From: Xestospongia bergquistia
Lineage: Eukaryota; Porifera; Demospongiae; Haplosclerida; Petrosiidae
Length of the DNA: 64,000 nt
Direction of reading: 5' to 3'
Assembly: GCA_963965975.1 (NCBI GenBank)
Contig: OZ014415.1
Span: forward strand, 1,865,001-1,929,000
In this document: positions 11,078 through 24,600 of the stretch, in pieces
Layout of the letters: each line of letters starts with the position of its first letter
How positions within the stretch are numbered: the stretch's first letter is position 1
Position numbers and translations under genes: made by a program
Notes under the pieces: generated by a model
Databases searched by the model: none
What the model saw: the letters and a program-made list of their open reading frames with translations, nothing else
Told to the model about the DNA's origin: nothing

Positions 11078-13922
11078 ATGAACAGAGCTTTTGTCATTTT
11101 GGTATTGCTGGATTGTTTCTGCAATGCTATTATGGACATTGAAAGAAGAGCCTTAGGTATTATTTCTTAATATATTTATATTAATTGTATATGTATATAT
11201 ATATATATATATTATTGACAGCTCCACCATTAATATTAATTGGAGAAGACAATGCAACTGTATTTGAAAGTGCTGGTAATGTTACTGTATGTGCTCAATT
11301 AGTTGGTTATACTACAGGCACTGATATAGGTATACCTATAATATTTAGTCCTAGAGTATTACTTCCACCTGATTTAGATAAAGCTGATAGTAAGTTAGTC
11401 TTATCTTTGTGCACATATACTTAACCTCTCTCTCTCTCCCCTCTTACGCACACATCTGCACTCTCATAGCCAATGACTTTGACCAAACACCACAAATAGT
11501 TATATTACGTCCAGGACAAAATAAGGTTTGTACAGACATTATTATAAATCAAGATAGCAGACACGAAAATAATGAAACTTTTTGTGTTGATCTAAGTTCT
11601 AATAATACTGCTGTTCACTTTCAACCAGACACTTGTCAAATAAAGGTTACAATTTTTGAAGATATCAGTAAGTCAACCATTTCTATATATGATAATGTGT
11701 ATATTAATTATTATATTCTCTTCTCAATAGGATGTATCAATTATCTCTCTGATATTATGCTTGTACTTGATGTATCTGAATCTTTAAACTCTTTCGAAGC
11801 ACGATCTATTAAATCATTTGCTTTGAATTTTATTAAGCAGTATCCATCCATCAGTGAAACAACTACAAACATTGGATTAATACGATTTAGTGATTCAGTC
11901 ATGCTTCAAGTTGATATTAAACTCCATGAATTCTTAGACAAAGATGCATTGATTAATGCTATTGACCACATTTCCTTTCACCGAAATAGAGGTTTTTTTA
12001 CACATCATTTAGATGCTATGAAATTGGCTATTCAACAAATTGAAACTGGTCGACCTGAGGCACAAGACATAATTATTTTTGTAACTGATGGAGAACCACA
12101 TCCTAAGAATCAATCTGCTATTGCTATCTCAAAAGATGCTCGTGAAAATAAAAACATTACCATATTTGCAATATTGATTAAGCCAACTCCTAAAAGTGTT
12201 GAAGAAGTTCGACAAATTTCTGGCAATAACACTTTTTTTACAGTTGATGCTGTAGCAGACCTTTCTGACCTTATTCCTGACCTGATAATAACTAACTGTG
12301 AACGTAAGTATTGTCTATACAAGATATTAGTTATTATCTTTTATTACAGCTGTGACTGTTCGATTTGAGACTAGAAATGTCACTGTTAATGAAAGTGAAG
12401 GAAGAGTACAGGTTTGCTTAGTAAAGAGTGAGGAATCTATTGATGACATAAAATTGGACATTGGTACAAGACAACGTGTACCATACTCAGCTGGACAAGA
12501 TGCTACAAGTATGTTTCTCTTTTTCACAATAAGTTTGCATATACTTTAGTTGGAGAAGACTTTCCCTATGACAGAAGGACTGATGTTGTGTTCCATAGAA
12601 ATGCTGACAGACTTTGTCTTTACTTCAATATAACGGATGATGATATTAGGGAACCTAACGAAATGTTTCAAATTACATTCAACATTACAAGCAGTCCTAA
12701 TATAGCTGTGACTGATTGGTCTATAGAAAATGTCACAATTATTGATGATGATAGTAAGTATCTTCAATCAGTTTGTTTCTGATTGGTAAATTATAATTTG
12801 CATTTGCATAATTCTTTTATTTTATAGAGATGAGTAGAACAATAATTAATTTGTTAATATATTTGCCAATAACAGTTAATACAAGTGATACAATGAAATT
12901 TAAATGTCATAGAAAAAAAAATTTGAAATAACTTATAAGTTTTAATGTTTGTTAATAATTTTGTTGTAGCAATTACCTCATAATATATACATGAAGCATC
13001 AATTTATTATATTTCTTCTGCAGTTATTTCATACTTCAGTAAGATAGATGCCACTACTACAGCTCAATATATGTCTAGTTTTATGATTTTGAGTACTGGT
13101 ACATTGATAGCCATTACAACTAATACAGGTACTTTATTAATACATAAAAATAATGTAGTTTTCATCACAACCTATAGATTCTACATATGACCATTACAAT
13201 ACACATATCAGTACAACAACTCAATATATATCTATTACAACTAATACAGGTACTTTATTAATACATAAAAGTAATGTAGTTTTCATCACAACCTATAGAT
13301 TCTACATATGACCATTACAATACACATATCAGTACTACAACTCAATATATATCTAACTCCATTGAATCAGATACATCAGTTGTCATAACTACTACTACAA
13401 GTACTCAACAAACACACATATATTATCATTTTATAATTGTTTTACAGTACCACCTCTAGAAGTTACAGACAACAATTCCATGAGTATTGGAGTGATAATT
13501 GGTTTAATAGTGATGTTGAGTGTTGCTTTTATTATTATTATTACTATGGTCTTTATTGTTATATTTGTATATAAGAAAATATCAAGTACCAGCAAATGGA
13601 GGAGGTACTAAACTTAAATTCATTTCATTATTATAGTTATATCTCCTGTTTGTAGATTCAAAGGAAATTTTGATACTAGTCCAGAGTCTATTGTTGTTAC
13701 TATACCAACTGATGTGTTAGTTAATAGTTAATAGTATTACACTGTCAGTTATATTATATCTATAGAAGTGTTCCTGCAGACGCACTCCATGACAAGATTT
13801 TAGATGAGTCTTTAGCAACAAACGATTATGAGTTACCAGTAGTTACTTCTGATATCCCAGTGACTCCATGTCCACTTAATGCTACTACAACATTCACTGA
13901 GACAGAAGTGAAGATCGACTAA
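11078..13922 (+). CDS. Transmembrane receptor with Calx-beta, VWA and Calx-beta domains
   Basis: Exon model: 11078-11156, 11222-11389, 11470-11667, 11731-12303, 12350-12508, 12550-12753, 13024-13128, 13178-13249, 13299-13400, 13448-13604, 13656-13715, 13766-13922. It sums to 2034 nt, giving 677 residues. The start encodes a signal peptide (MNRAFVILVLLDCFCNA). Then come a Calx-beta module (exons 2-3), a VWA domain (exon 4) with an intact MIDAS (DVSES; RFSD; FVTDGEP), a second Calx-beta (exons 5-6, FNITDDDIREPNE), a Thr/Ser-rich stalk made partly of duplicated exons, a TM helix (IGVIIGLIVMLSVAFIIII) and a tail with YELPVVTSDIP. Likely role: metal-dependent adhesion or recognition at the cell surface; the ligand is unknown. 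The donor at 13400 is the least certain boundary. Confidence 0.85.
13112..13345 (+). repeat. 121-bp tandem duplication of a stalk exon plus intron
   Basis: The sequence from ATTACAACTAATACAG through the intron to CAACCTATAG and the exon start ATTCTACATATGACC recurs with a 121-bp spacing (exon starts 13178 and 13299). The duplicated piece contains a complete intron and most of an exon, so it adds whole phase 1-1 exons encoding a Thr-rich mucin-like stalk. The intron copies differ at only a few positions. Confidence 0.85.
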
Positions 13923-15648
13923 TTTAATGTCATGTACATTTTGCTGCTATAATTATAGAAGCTATTAACTATATTAAGAGTAATGCTGATAATCTTGTAT
14001 GTTAATACTATTAACAATAATTGATGCTAGAATTGTATGTATGAGTGATAATATTATTCTTTTGTTTATTGATATTTTTCAATCAATTTTCAATATTCAC
14101 AATAAGATCGTTTTTAGGAATTTATTACTTATCTAATGATTGCAGTTGGTATTAGACTACTATTAAATTATGACATTGTTGATAACTGGTTAAAGACTAC
14201 TGAGTTATTATCATATTCAAAATCATCTATTCATTGTTACTGGTCTCTTTTAGTGTATTTTGAATCCTTAAAATAACATTCATTTTCATATAGTGGGTGT
14301 GTATTGTTTAATGATTTATTTAATATAGTATTGGTTCATGTCTAAGAAACAAAAATGCTCTTAATAACATCATCATCATATATAATAATGATAATAGTTA
14401 CAATTTTGTAATATTTTATTAAATAAAATATTGATTTGGACAAATATCAGTATACCACCAGTGTTGTCAGGAACAGGGAGCCAGTCTGTAGCTACATAAA
14501 TGTACAACTCTCTATTGTTAGTATATGAGACCATTGCTGTCATAAGTCATGAATAGTGGAAATCTTTAGTCTTAATACATTTCAGTCAATTTATTATCTT
14601 TCTTCTAAGCAATTGTTGCCTTTCATGTTTTACATTGTGTTCGTTGATATTTGCACCATAGACGATGTTTAAGAAATGAGGTCATTATGATGTCATAATA
14701 ATTCTTGGCCTCTTGATGTCTTCACAAGCTATCATTGGAACTGTATATGCGTAATTGAACAATTTTTTGTGCAATTTTAAATCTTAGAAATTGAAATATA
14801 ATCTTTTATAAGTGCTACTAACAAATTATATTTTTATTTGCTAATTGTGACAGATATTGTGTCAGAAGAGAGATAATAGTTTCATGATAGCCCTCTAGTG
14901 TACCACTAACACACCTACCATTATAATTATAGTTTGTATTGAAGCTCAGTGATTGATGACGTTTAGCATGTCATTGCTAGAGGTATGATTTTCAAATTAA
15001 AGCTTATTCTTATGTAAGAAAAATCACAACCGTTCAGGTTTCATAGCCAGCTAGCCATAGCATACTAGCCAGCATAATCACTTGAAAATGAAGTCAAGCA
15101 TACATTAGATACAGTAGGTAGGCAGCTGAACAAAATCAGTGAAGGTTATCAATTACTATTGGTCTACGTATGATATGTACTTAGTTAGATCATTCTCAAC
15201 TGAATGATTATTTTATCCAATTAAGTTATTTCTTTATCATTATATTTCTTAGTAGAATACTTGTCATATAGCTAGTTATTATCTGTCAAAGATAATATCA
15301 ATGAGAACAAATAAAATTTAATATAATAGATATTAATGTATATAACATATATGTGATGTTTCCATTGTATTTGTAATAACACTGTATAGACAATTAATAT
15401 ACAACTTTTATATCATACATTATATTATATACTCTACCAAATCATTAAAATACCTCAATACAAAATTTGAGACAATGAGACCTTTACTCTGACTACATGA
15501 GATAATTTTGATCAATGCATATTACAAAATGTGAGTAATGTTGTTATGTCATTTTATCTATAAGGACAATTGTAAATTACTAGAGTAATGGAATAAAACA
15601 ACACAGCAGTAATTATTTAAATATATACTTTACCACACTATAGTAACA
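13923..15648. other. Intergenic region, 5' flank of receptor A
   Basis: No coding exon seen. From about 14245 it is homologous to the 5' flank of receptor B (26872-28373), with shared landmarks such as TGGTCTCTTTTAGT, TGTACCACTAACACACCTAC (B differs at one base) and the last 40 bases before the ATG, including CACACTATAGT. The conserved proximal segment is the best promoter candidate for A. Position 14371-14385 corresponds to the empty insertion site of the MITE present in B. Confidence 0.6.
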
Positions 15649-18600
15649 ATGATACAACAACAGTTAACTGGACTATTGATATTCATAATTATAACACTAG
15701 GAGAGGCTGGATTTGGCACTCTACCTCCTAGACCTACTACTGGTACAATATATACAATATTATATTATATGTTTATATTATAGTATTATATAGGTGCGAG
15801 ACTTTATCTAAGTTATGAGAATAAAGAAATACCTAACTACTTTATGGTGAGAGGTAGTCAGTTCTATGATGTGGATCTTAATAGTGATGGTCAAAATGAT
15901 GGTATATGGTGTCAGAGTGCTCTTAATGAGAGTATGATAGGTGTCTGGTACTTACCTAATGGATCACCAGTACCTACACAAAGTGGTGCTACTCCATTAC
16001 AATCATATAATACTAATGTCAATGGTCAAGTGGGTCTACTTAGACGTGCTGAGATAAGTTCAGTTCAAGGACTATACTCTTGTATTATTTCTAATGAAGA
16101 GGGAGTAAATCAGACACTATATGTATCTCTATATGAAAGCAATGCTTTTGATAATAGTAGTGAGTTGTATATATTTGTAATGCATAGTTATTTGAAGCCA
16201 ATCAGTAATAGCCATAAGTTAGAGGATTGTTTTTTTATCCTAATAACAGTATACATAATAGTTATAGTTGTTAAAATTACAATGTATGTAAATTAGTAAG
16301 TTTTTCATAACATAATATTTGAACTGATTTACAATAGGGTTTACTATATCAAAATATTTATAAACACTCACTCAGTAGTAAGCGTTTTTGTTTAAAGAAT
16401 GTTTACTAAATTTTGCATTCAAGTCATTTATTGTTTTTAACTAAGATATAAGTTAGTAAACATCAAGTTAAAATGCATACACGACAACTGCATGTTTTGA
16501 AATGTTTTAATAAAAATGGTCCATTTCATTTAGGTGGCCCTATAGTGGATCATAACAAAGCTCTAACATTTACTCTACTCTCTACAAGAGATACTAATCC
16601 TCCAGTGTTCACTCTCTACTTTAATGTCACAAACACACCTCCTACAACAGTGACATGTTCTGTTAATGACAATACAGTCAATATAAATGTAAATCGTGTA
16701 CCTGATATAACTGCTGATCCTATTAGAGTAGCAGTGTCTGTAACTATAAGGAAAAGAGAAGCTGGTGAATATACTTGTACTGTAAGAACAGATTCATCAA
16801 TAAGACTATTTCCTACTGCTATTACTCCTGGTATAAATATTAGTGGTAAGCTACAACTTTAATGTTATTATTATAATATAATTGTAATTACTAGTAACTG
16901 ATACACCTACTGACCTAAATTCTATCAGAATTGGTCTAATATCAGTTCTACTTACCTGGTCACCTCCCATTATTAATACTCCTGCAGTATTAGGTTATGA
17001 GGTGTTCCTTGATCTAGCTAATGGTACAAGAGTTAGGATAGAGACAAATACTACAGAACTAAATATAACCTTTTTACAACCTGATATCAATTACACTGCA
17101 ATTGTTGTAGCCTATGGAGGAGACCTACCTAGTGAGCATATTAATACTACAATATCTCAAGGTAACCTCACTTGTTATTTTCACTCATACTGAAGTTTAT
17201 ATGTTTCTTTAAAAAGTTGTATTTGCTGAGGTAACTGGTCCCAATACTCCATTGTCATATGGTTCCAACTTTAAAGTAAGATGTACAGCATTTTTATCAG
17301 TTGAACTTAATGAAATAGAAATACAAGTGATATGGACCGATCAGGATAAAAATCCTATTAATATGACAACTGGAGCTTTATCAGTTGGTAGTGGATTGGA
17401 TACTAACATGTTAATGGATACATACTCACTGGAATTGAACTTTATTAATCTTCAAGCTTCTCAAGTTGGAGGATATACATGTCGTTCAACATTTAATGAA
17501 CAGGACAGTGAGCCATTTATACTCCTAAGACAATTTATTGTATCTGTACAAGGTTGGTATGTAGTCTGATATCTTTGTGTCATGTTTACTTTATTTCATA
17601 TTATAGTTCCAGATCCAGTTGTTAGTACACTAGTTATTCCTAATTCTGAACTAAATAATCGTAACTTTGAGAGTGGTATGGTTTCTCTGGAATGTCTTGT
17701 TATCATAACATCACTGGATGTAGACACTAATGTCAATATTACATGGTTTGGACCAAATGGAGTAGTAGTTCATGATAACACTCAATATAGTATTGATACT
17801 GGTCAACTAAATAGTACAATGTATGGTAGTAGTTTAAATATCAGTGATCTATCATTAACTGGAGACAATGGAACACAGTATTATTGTAGAGCTCAAATTG
17901 GAGCAAATGATAGTTTTGTCTTCTCTTCATTTATAATTCCTTCAGAAGCAAGATCAGAAAATGTTACTGTTATAGTTGAAGGTACATATGTCATATTATT
18001 AAATACTGTAACTTAGATTTTATCTCTTGTAGCTATACCATTACCTTCAGTGAAAATATTTGATATGGGAATAGCTATTGTGAATGAAACCTTCACTCTA
18101 AGCTGTAATGCGACAGTACCAGATAATTTGGTAGGGTTAGGTATAGTCAATGTCAGATGGTTTTATAATGAAACCATCAATGATAATGTGACTCTGATTT
18201 ATAATGAAGACAACTCTGCTACTTTGACTTTTTCACCTGTCCAGCAGACTCACGATGGATTATATACTTGTATAGCGAATCACTAAGACTTTAACTATGA
18301 TATCAGACACTGAGCAAACTTATAAACTTCAATTTAATCCATTAATGTATACACATGGTGGTGAATACACTTGTGTAGCTAATCTTACTGTAATACATAA
18401 TAACGTCAGATTTATTGGAATTAGTAGTACAACAACAACGACCTATGTCAGAAGTAAGTTTAATATTATAACAAAATTAAAATTTTACTTACAATATTTT
18501 CTTTATCAGTACCAACTCCAACTGTCTCTATAACTCCTGGTAGTTTACTTATGTTCACTCGTGCTACTCAACAATATTTGTCTTGTAATGTCAATCTCAG

Positions 18601-21600
18601 TGATCCTATTCCTCCTACACCAAATGTTACTATTAACTTGGAGAAGAACGGACAACCAGTAGATCTGTCTAATTCTAGGATTAACAAGATCTTGACAATC
18701 AATAACATTGTTTATTTTACAATACTTACATTCACTCCCATAGACAATGATGATGCTGGTAATTATACTTGTACTGGAACTGTTAGTCCTATAGGGTCTG
18801 GGTTTAACTTTGAAGTGGGACATTTTATTATTAATACTAGTGGTTATTCTGTACCAATTGAACTGATAGTTCAAGGTCAGTCTATTGGTTTGTTAATCTA
18901 CTAATTTTAGCTCTTTCTTTAATATAGCTATATCAGCTCCAGTAATAAATGTTACTGCTATTGGTACTGGTGCTATAGGAAAGAGCCATTCTATTGTGTG
19001 TTCAGTAGATTTAAATGATAACCTCTATAATATTGTTGTCATTACCACCATAGTCAAGATTGGAGAAGGTGTGATTAACTCTTCAGACAGTTCTGGAGAT
19101 AACAGTGTATCTATATCCTACACTACACTAATGACATCACATAGTGGACAGTATCATTGTGTAGTGAACATCAGTCAGATTGATATCAGTTATCAAGTCT
19201 CCTATGCTGAAGTTTTTACCATTAACACTACTAGTGAGTTATAACGTAATCTAATATATCTTTGAATGATAATTATTCTTACAAATATCAAGAAAAAACA
19301 AATAATAGTGTAATTCTTAATTCTTTACCTCTAGTTCCACAACCAGCAGTTACTGTATCTATTGATCGTGTTCATCCAAGTTCCCTAATAGAGGCAACAT
19401 ATCTTGATATAGTATGTACTGTTAATATCAGTGATGCTGTTAATACTGGAGTTAGTGTTAATGTTGAGTGGTCTCATAATGGTGGTTCTTCTCTTACTAA
19501 TAACAGTGAATATACTATTAGTTCACTGACTATGTTAGGATCACACATGTACACTAGTACATTATGTATTAAAAGTTTGAGTATTACTAGAGACAATGGT
19601 ACTATGTATTCTTGTATTGCAAGTGCTCTACCATCTTCTCTATCTTCTTATATTACTAGTAATGAAAATAACAACGGTCTTATCTTAAACATGGCAGGTA
19701 TAACACCTAATTGTACATATAGTAATAGTATTATTATTTTCATAATAGATTTTACGGCTGATCATGTAATAGTTGACATCTCTTTTCCAACTATGCCTAC
19801 TGCTGGAGACCAGTTTACTATGACATGTAATATCAGTATACCTGAGAGACTAGTACATGATCTTATTAGAGTTGCAGTAATATGGAGTTATGATCTAGCT
19901 AGAGAACAAAGAATTGAAATTGTTAACAGTGATACTACAATAGGAAATGTGACTAAGATTGGTAATCTCATCTTGAGTAGTCTAACAATTAATCCAGTGA
20001 AGACATCTGATGGTAGAAGGTATTATTGTTCAGTGATATTTAATGATTTAGGAGTTAGTGATCATGTATTGAGAAATCTTAATGTTCAAAGTAAGTTGTT
20101 TGTTTAGATATCAAATTAAAGATGGTTATTACACTTTCCACAGTCCCTCCACCCAGTATGGTTATCACACATTCTCCTTCTACTGGTCCTATCTATGAGA
20201 GTACTTACTTTAACCTGACCTGTACTGGTACACTGCCCAGTGTAGTGGACACAACAGTGTCAGCCACTGTAGTTTGGTTTGATCCTCAAAACAAGGTTGT
20301 ACCTGTTGAATCACGACGTATGATCACTAATGTTACTAGTAATGGAAACAATGAGTTTGAGAGTACACTAGTGTTTCTACCAATTGATAATGGAGATCAT
20401 AATAGTAACTTTAATGACACTGGAACATATACTTGTCAGATGACTATTAGTTCAAGTGAACTACTTAATTCAAACAACCCATCAGGTTTTGTCATTATTA
20501 AAGGAATAAACAGTGCTAATAACACTATAACAGTTCAAAGTATGTAATATATTTTTCTTGTATACATACATATGCTAGTTTTTTACCAGCTTTACCTGAT
20601 ATGCAGTTAAGTATATCCACTGTGGGTTCTACTGAAGTAGGTCAAAACTTTAATATCATTTGTACAGTGAGAGTAGTGGAGAGATTAGTTCTGACACCAA
20701 CAATTGAGATAATAAAAATGAATACTACAGATATATATTTACTGCAAGATATAAATATTTCCTATATTTTAACCACTCACGTTACTGGGTCTGAAACTAA
20801 TTGGACAATAATACTGGAACCAGTGAGGTTTGAAGATAGAGGAGTATATATATGTAAAGTATATTTTAATGTGACTGGTGTTAATGGAACTAATGATCCA
20901 TCAACTGCTACTTATGATGCTCAGTTTGTTGCAGAGGACTATGAACTGATTGTTGACTGTGAGTTACACAATAATAATGACAATATTGTATAAAGTATTT
21001 GTTATTATTTTGTAGTTCCTCTTATGACTCCAAGGATTTCAAAAAGTCATCATGGAGTACTCTATGCTGGTACATTTTTCTTTCTCAAATGTGTGATTAC
21101 ATTGAATGATCTTGTGACAATACCTGTTATTGTAAGAAATGAGTGGACAAGAAATGGCATATCTGTTCCTAGTGGTCTTTCAAATGATGCTACTATCACA
21201 GATGGTCTAATACAAAATGGCTCTTTAAAATATGAAGCTACACTCCACTTCAATCCATTGGATAATACTGATGATAGTGGAGAGTATTCCTGTAATTTTA
21301 ATATACTATCAAATATTAGTGACTATGAGTATATAAGGAACTTATCCGCTAATACTAGTACTACTATTACTATACAAGGTACATTGTATTTCATTTCATT
21401 TACACTGTATATAATTATCTAATGCAGTCATAAAAGGAAATGATACAATAAGTATATTCCCTATCTTTTTTTCTTATAGCAATTCCATCTCCAATAATGA
21501 ACATTATGACAACTGGTATAGCCAGACCTGGTGAAGAATATAACATTACTTGTATTATTGAAGTCATTGACAGACTTATAGTAACACCAACTATTGTATG

Positions 21601-24600
21601 GATCAAAGAGAGTGTTAATACATCATTAGTATCTGATGACTTAAACACTATCAGTGTACCATCAGTACTTAGTAATATCTCAGATACAATGTACTCTCTG
21701 TCACTGTTCTTCTCTTCACTAAATACCTCTGATGCTGGACAATATACATGTCAAGCTACCATCACAGTAAATGAGATTAATGTCACAATAAGTAGCACAA
21801 GTACACAAGATCTACAATTACAGAGTAAATAAATAAATGTAGAAATCCTGTGTAGTTAAATGTTTTCACATATTATTACATATTACACTGTTACTTTCCT
21901 ATTTTAGTTCCCAGTCCTGATCTAGATATTAGTTTATCAAGACAAAGTGACTATTTAGCTGGTAGTGAATTGACTATTACATGTGATATTACAATAGATC
22001 CTCAAGTTAATACTCCCTTCATTATTAACACAATATGGTTAATGTTGGATGATATCAACAATGAAATAAGAACACTCAATGAGAGCTATATAAATGAACA
22101 ATCAAGAATCTCTGTTAATAATTCTTCATTAATTAGTTATAACAAGTATCAGTCACAAGTTCAATTCAGTACTCTTAGTAGTTCAATGGATTCTGGAATG
22201 TATACATGTATTGTTAATGTGATACCAGTAGCTGGTTACTATTATGTTTATACTGCTAATATGACCAATATTACTACTAACTTGACTGTTATAGGTATGT
22301 GTTCGCTGTTTTCTTAAAAATAATACTATCTGTTTGTGACTTTGATCAGAAAAGTCTATCATCATATTTCTTTTATTTTTCTTATAGAACCTGTTATTGC
22401 GGATTTTATTGCAATGCCAAACTCATTTCTGGGTCTGGAAACATCTTGTCCTGACTCAGACCCTTATGATAACTTTACTCTAGTGTGTACTGCTAGTAAA
22501 CCAGCTCAAGTGATACCAATGCTTGAGGTGATCTGGCTACATAATGGTACCGTATATCAAGGTGTAATTACCACTCTAAATGATGACACTTATGTAATGA
22601 ATACTCTGAGTTTCCCAACAAGCATTGTTAATGATTCTGGTACTTACACTTGTATAGCTAAAGTAACCATTCCAGAGTCTCCTGACATCAGTTTAACAGA
22701 GAATAGTACCATCACGTTGAGACGTAAGTGAAATTATTTTAATGTTATATTATCATTCAATTTTTCATATTATAATAATACAGCACAAAGGAAACCTTAT
22801 CCAGTCATTAATGTAACTTCAATTGTTGGGCAAACTAACTGTACTATCTACTTTACTATTCCATCCATTACCTATACACCTGAGATATATCATATCAACT
22901 ATATTGGTCTAGAATTACAGAGTACTTTAACTACTAGTTCTAGTCTAGTGAGTACTAACAACATTACTGCTGTTAACTTGATGTATCAGATCATATTAAC
23001 TGGTCTAGAGGAAGCTAACACTTATAATTTCACTGTTGTATCTACTAACTGTATTGGTAATACTAGTAGTGAGACAATGAACTTTACTACATTACCAGCA
23101 AGTAAGTTAATAATTTTATTGATATTTTTGATTTAATTTTAAATATAATTTTTTATGAATTTAGTACCAACTGCTCCTCCAATAAATTTTATCAACACAA
23201 CCTTCCTTTCACATAGTGTTACATTAGACTGGGATCCACCAGTTAGAGTAGATCAAAATGGAGAGATAATAGGATATAACTTGACTTGTGTACAAACCAA
23301 TGGACCTCAAGTCTTTGGACTAACAGATACTCAGAGGTCTCTAGAGACAATGTTTACTATTCCAGTATCAGTACCATTTACTGAGTACACTTGTAGACTG
23401 TCATCTATTAATGTTGTGGGTGAAGGACCAGCTACACAATATACATTTCAAACAGCACAAGATAGTAAGTTCATGACACAATATCTAATTTCATTCTCCA
23501 AATAGGACCTGATGATACTCCTCAAGACTTTATTTCCGTTCCAACAAAGACTAATGTGACATTTAGCTGGAGACATCCAACTATTCCTAATGGCATTGTT
23601 ACACAATATAGATTTGATATTGAAGTCAATTTAGGTGATAGTATTTTTAGAATCACAACTCAATTAATAGATGTGACTCCTAACCAAAGTACAGTGTCTA
23701 TAACTATCAGAGGATTCTCACCCTATCAGAATTACAGTGCTACTGTTTCAGCTACTACAGTAGTTGGATATGGACCTAGTGCTACTACTAAAGGAAGAAC
23801 TGATCCTGATAGTAAGTATATAACATATGATTTCTCTCTTTCCTTAAAATTCTCTAGTATCATCTAAACCAGTTGTTATTATTATACCAGTTATTATTAG
23901 TAATATCTTTGTTGCTAACACTATACCAGTAGTTAATGACACTGCTGTTAACCTTACGTGGTCTCCACCAATCACACCTAATGGATATATTAGTAGTTAT
24001 AATATTGATATCACTGGTGGAGTTATTATGTCATTAACAGTTACTGCTGATCCTCAAGTACATACTTACATTCAAATAATTGGAGGACTACGTAAGCCCA
24101 ATGCATTATCAACTAGTAAATGTAGTGTCTCCACAGGTCCAGGTGTCCCTTACTATATATCAATTGGAGCACTCAATGAACTAGGAGAAGGTAACATTAT
24201 ATCAGTTACTGTCTTCACTAAAACTGAAAGTAATGACAATTATAATATTTTTATTCACTCATATATTGTTTTAGCTCCCAAAACTAGTCTTAATGATATC
24301 ACCACACGAAGATCCTCTGATGGTACCTCTATTGTTATTGTATGGAGTAAAGTGTCACTTGAAGAAGCTCATGGTTTCTTTGAGTATATTATACTATTAG
24401 ATGCTGTCAATAGTAGACATCTACAATCAAGTGATATAACTGTACATGTTCCATTTAATAAGACATCTATCAATGTAACTGGTCTAAATCCTCAATTAAC
24501 ATACTCACTTACTATGAGAATAGCAGTACAAAATGAAAGTGGACTAGTTATAGAAGGACCTACAAGTATACCAATAAGGATTGATTCGCCATGTGAGTTC

